A DNA stretch of 5,110 nt from Desulfonatronaceae bacterium UBA663 (GTDB taxonomy: Bacteria > Desulfobacterota > Desulfovibrionia > Desulfovibrionales > Desulfonatronaceae). Position 1 is the first letter of the stretch. Each line of letters begins with the position of its first letter. The stretch is taken from the NCBI GenBank assembly GCA_002299865.1, contig DBNV01000078.1, positions 30,830 through 35,939 of the forward strand. Reading direction: 5' to 3'. A program made the translations under genes and the position numbers. Below are positions 4,232-5,110 of the stretch, one piece after another. Below the pieces are notes generated by a model, which was given only the letters and a program-made list of their open reading frames with translations, ran no database searches and had not been told where the DNA came from.

Positions 4232-5089
4232 ATGATCAATACATCCCCCGAAACCCCGTTTTTTTTGTGCTTTCCGGCACTGGATCCCAGGACGGTCCGC
4301 ACCGGAATGCCCCGGAATGCCCCCAGAATGCCCAGTAGCGCGTTTTTTTTAAACCCCGGTGTTCCGGACAATGCTTCGCCGCAGGCCTGGAGGCCAGACC
4401 ATCTGCCGCTGACCAAGGATATGGTCCGGGCCTTTCTGCGCGAAGCCGAGCGTTTCGCCCAGGAGCACGGCAAGGCCGGTCCCGGCTTGGCCGGGACCAT
4501 GCATAAGGAAGATTTCTACACCCGGACCTCTTTGGCCATCCGCGCCCGACTGACCGAAGCTGTGACCCTTAAGGAAAGCGCCAGGAACCAGGCTATTTGG
4601 GCGCAGCAGGTCTTGTTGCTGGCCTGGCAGCTTGAACAGCAGGCCTTGGAAATCCAGGCGCTGCAGCAAGCCGTCCGCAAGGGCCTGGACGATCTAGCCA
4701 GAGTTCTTGGCCCCGGGGAAGTGGATGAGCCGGATGACGGTTTGTTTGCGACGGGAGAGCTTGACCTGCCCGATGACGATCCACGGGAGATGCCATGGCG
4801 CATGATCCTTGAAGCCATGCTGTATTTCACGCCGCCTTGGGCGGTCCTGGTGACGGGCAACGGGGAAATCCGTGCGGCCTTCGAGGAGTGGCCCGATCTG
4901 TCCATGGGTACCCCCGCCGAGACTGTTCCGGCGGGGGTGTGGCGGACCATCGAGCCCTTGGTCGCCTCCGGCGTGGGGCGGCTGATCCATGGTCCGGGAT
5001 GGCGGCTTGCGGGCCGGACGCGATGTCCGGCGGACAAGCCCTGGCTTGAACTATCACGCCTTGCGCTGCTTCTCGCGCCGCACGGATAG
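4232..5089 (+). CDS. Uncharacterised helical protein, second gene of the plus-strand pair
   Basis: A 285-residue protein I cannot assign to a named family. The N-terminal part has FFLCFPALD (10-18) and a Pro/Arg-rich low-complexity stretch (19-54). Then come a conserved-looking block with MHKEDFYTRTSLAIRARL (90-107), a long helix rich in Gln, Leu and Glu that could form a coiled coil (117-158), an acidic linker (162-186) and an alpha/beta-looking C-terminus (187-285). No signal peptide, clear membrane helix or catalytic motif is visible. The ATG at 4232 lies 13 bases after the preceding stop and has only a weak AGAG upstream. An ATG at 4118 would overlap the preceding gene by about 100 bases. 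The 5' part carries two T8 tracts and a 10-bp tandem repeat, so its reading frame there should be checked. From memory the HKEDFY-TSLAIR block recalls hypothetical proteins of Desulfovibrio. Confidence 0.78.
   Translation: MINTSPETPFFLCFPALDPRTVRTGMPRNAPRMPSSAFFLNPGVPDNASPQAWRPDHLPLTKDMVRAFLREAERFAQEHGKAGPGLAGTMHKEDFYTRTSLAIRARLTEAVTLKESARNQAIWAQQVLLLAWQLEQQALEIQALQQAVRKGLDDLARVLGPGEVDEPDDGLFATGELDLPDDDPREMPWRMILEAMLYFTPPWAVLVTGNGEIRAAFEEWPDLSMGTPAETVPAGVWRTIEPLVASGVGRLIHGPGWRLAGRTRCPADKPWLELSRLALLLAPHG
4259..4266 (+). repeat. T8 homopolymer in the 5' part of the 285-residue protein gene
   Basis: Eight consecutive T residues spanning codons 10-12 (Phe-Phe-Leu). The tract is prone to slippage, lies in otherwise GC-rich coding sequence, and matches a second T8 about 84 bases downstream. 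Confidence 0.9.
4302..4333. repeat. Near-tandem 10-bp repeat within coding sequence
   Basis: CCGGAATGCC is repeated exactly (4302-4311, 4312-4321) and followed by a diverged third unit, CCCAGAATGCCC (4322-4333). The unit is not a multiple of three, so the copies are read in different frames (TGMPRNAPRMP). This suggests a low-constraint region that has changed length recently. Confidence 0.85.
4343..4354 (+). repeat. T8 tract ending in an in-phase T TTA AAC heptamer
   Basis: T8 (4343-4350) runs into AAAC, so 4348-4354 reads T TTA AAC in the frame of the gene at 4232. This is the X XXY YYZ layout of -1 frameshift sites. No obvious stimulatory stem-loop or upstream Shine-Dalgarno was found close by, so use in frameshifting is unproven. 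Confidence 0.55.
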
Positions 5090-5110
5090 GCTTTACGCCG
5101 GGCTTTACGC
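5089..5110. repeat. 12-bp-period tandem repeat at the right edge
   Basis: GGCTTTACGC (5089-5098) recurs at 5101-5110 after CG. The first base overlaps the TAG stop of the 285-residue protein gene. The second copy reaches the end of the window, so more copies may follow. Confidence 0.85.

Noticed and set aside
4132..5057. Several minus-strand open frames opposite the 285-residue protein
   Set aside because: All have Pro/Arg/Ser-rich shadow composition and no start signals. The plus strand has the protein-like sequence.
3823..5089. The two plus-strand genes as one gene broken by a frameshift
   Set aside because: The first ends with its own Cys motif and stop, and the second begins with a protein-like FFLCFPALD segment 13 bases later. 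Two separate genes fit better.

Overview
The window looks like chromosomal DNA from a GC-rich, Gram-negative, sulfate-reducing-type bacterium, most likely Desulfovibrionales. This rests on base composition, on the protein style of the two uncharacterised genes and on the gene content. It is inference, because no rRNA or other strong taxonomic marker is present. No tRNA, rRNA, CRISPR array, transposase or phage gene was found.

Layout. Positions 1-93 hold a palindromic hairpin just beyond the end of the leftward operon. Positions 94-3108, minus strand, hold a compact three-gene unit transcribed right to left: rsfS (ribosomal silencing factor), an 80-residue zinc-ribbon protein whose ATG overlaps the rsfS stop (ATGA), and a 768-residue fusion of a CysM-type cysteine synthase with a complete but catalytically dead cysteinyl-tRNA synthetase-like domain. 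Upstream of rsfS, at about 3138-3165, is a sigma70-like promoter whose spacer contains a Fur-box-like inverted repeat. Positions 3166-3317 are non-coding apart from a doubtful 14-codon ORF. Positions 3318-3600, minus strand, hold a separate single-gene unit, tatA, with a perfect Shine-Dalgarno and a strong intrinsic terminator. Positions 3601-3822 are intergenic: a probable tatA promoter, then a GC-rich stretch with short repeats. Positions 3823-5089, plus strand, hold two adjacent uncharacterised genes: a cysteine-rich 131-residue protein and a 285-residue protein with a helical middle. The last 21 bases are a 12-bp-period tandem repeat running to the edge.

How the genes may work together. 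The minus operon joins a translation factor (RsfS, which blocks subunit joining under nutrient limitation), a zinc-ribbon protein and a cysteine-making enzyme carrying a tRNA-synthetase-derived module. A plausible but unproven reading is that cysteine synthesis is coupled to iron or sulfur status through the Fur-like site, and to the tRNA-Cys pool through the dead synthetase domain. The most notable items are this fusion, the Fur-like site, and a recurring pattern of perfect 8-12 bp tandem duplications at gene starts and in leaders.
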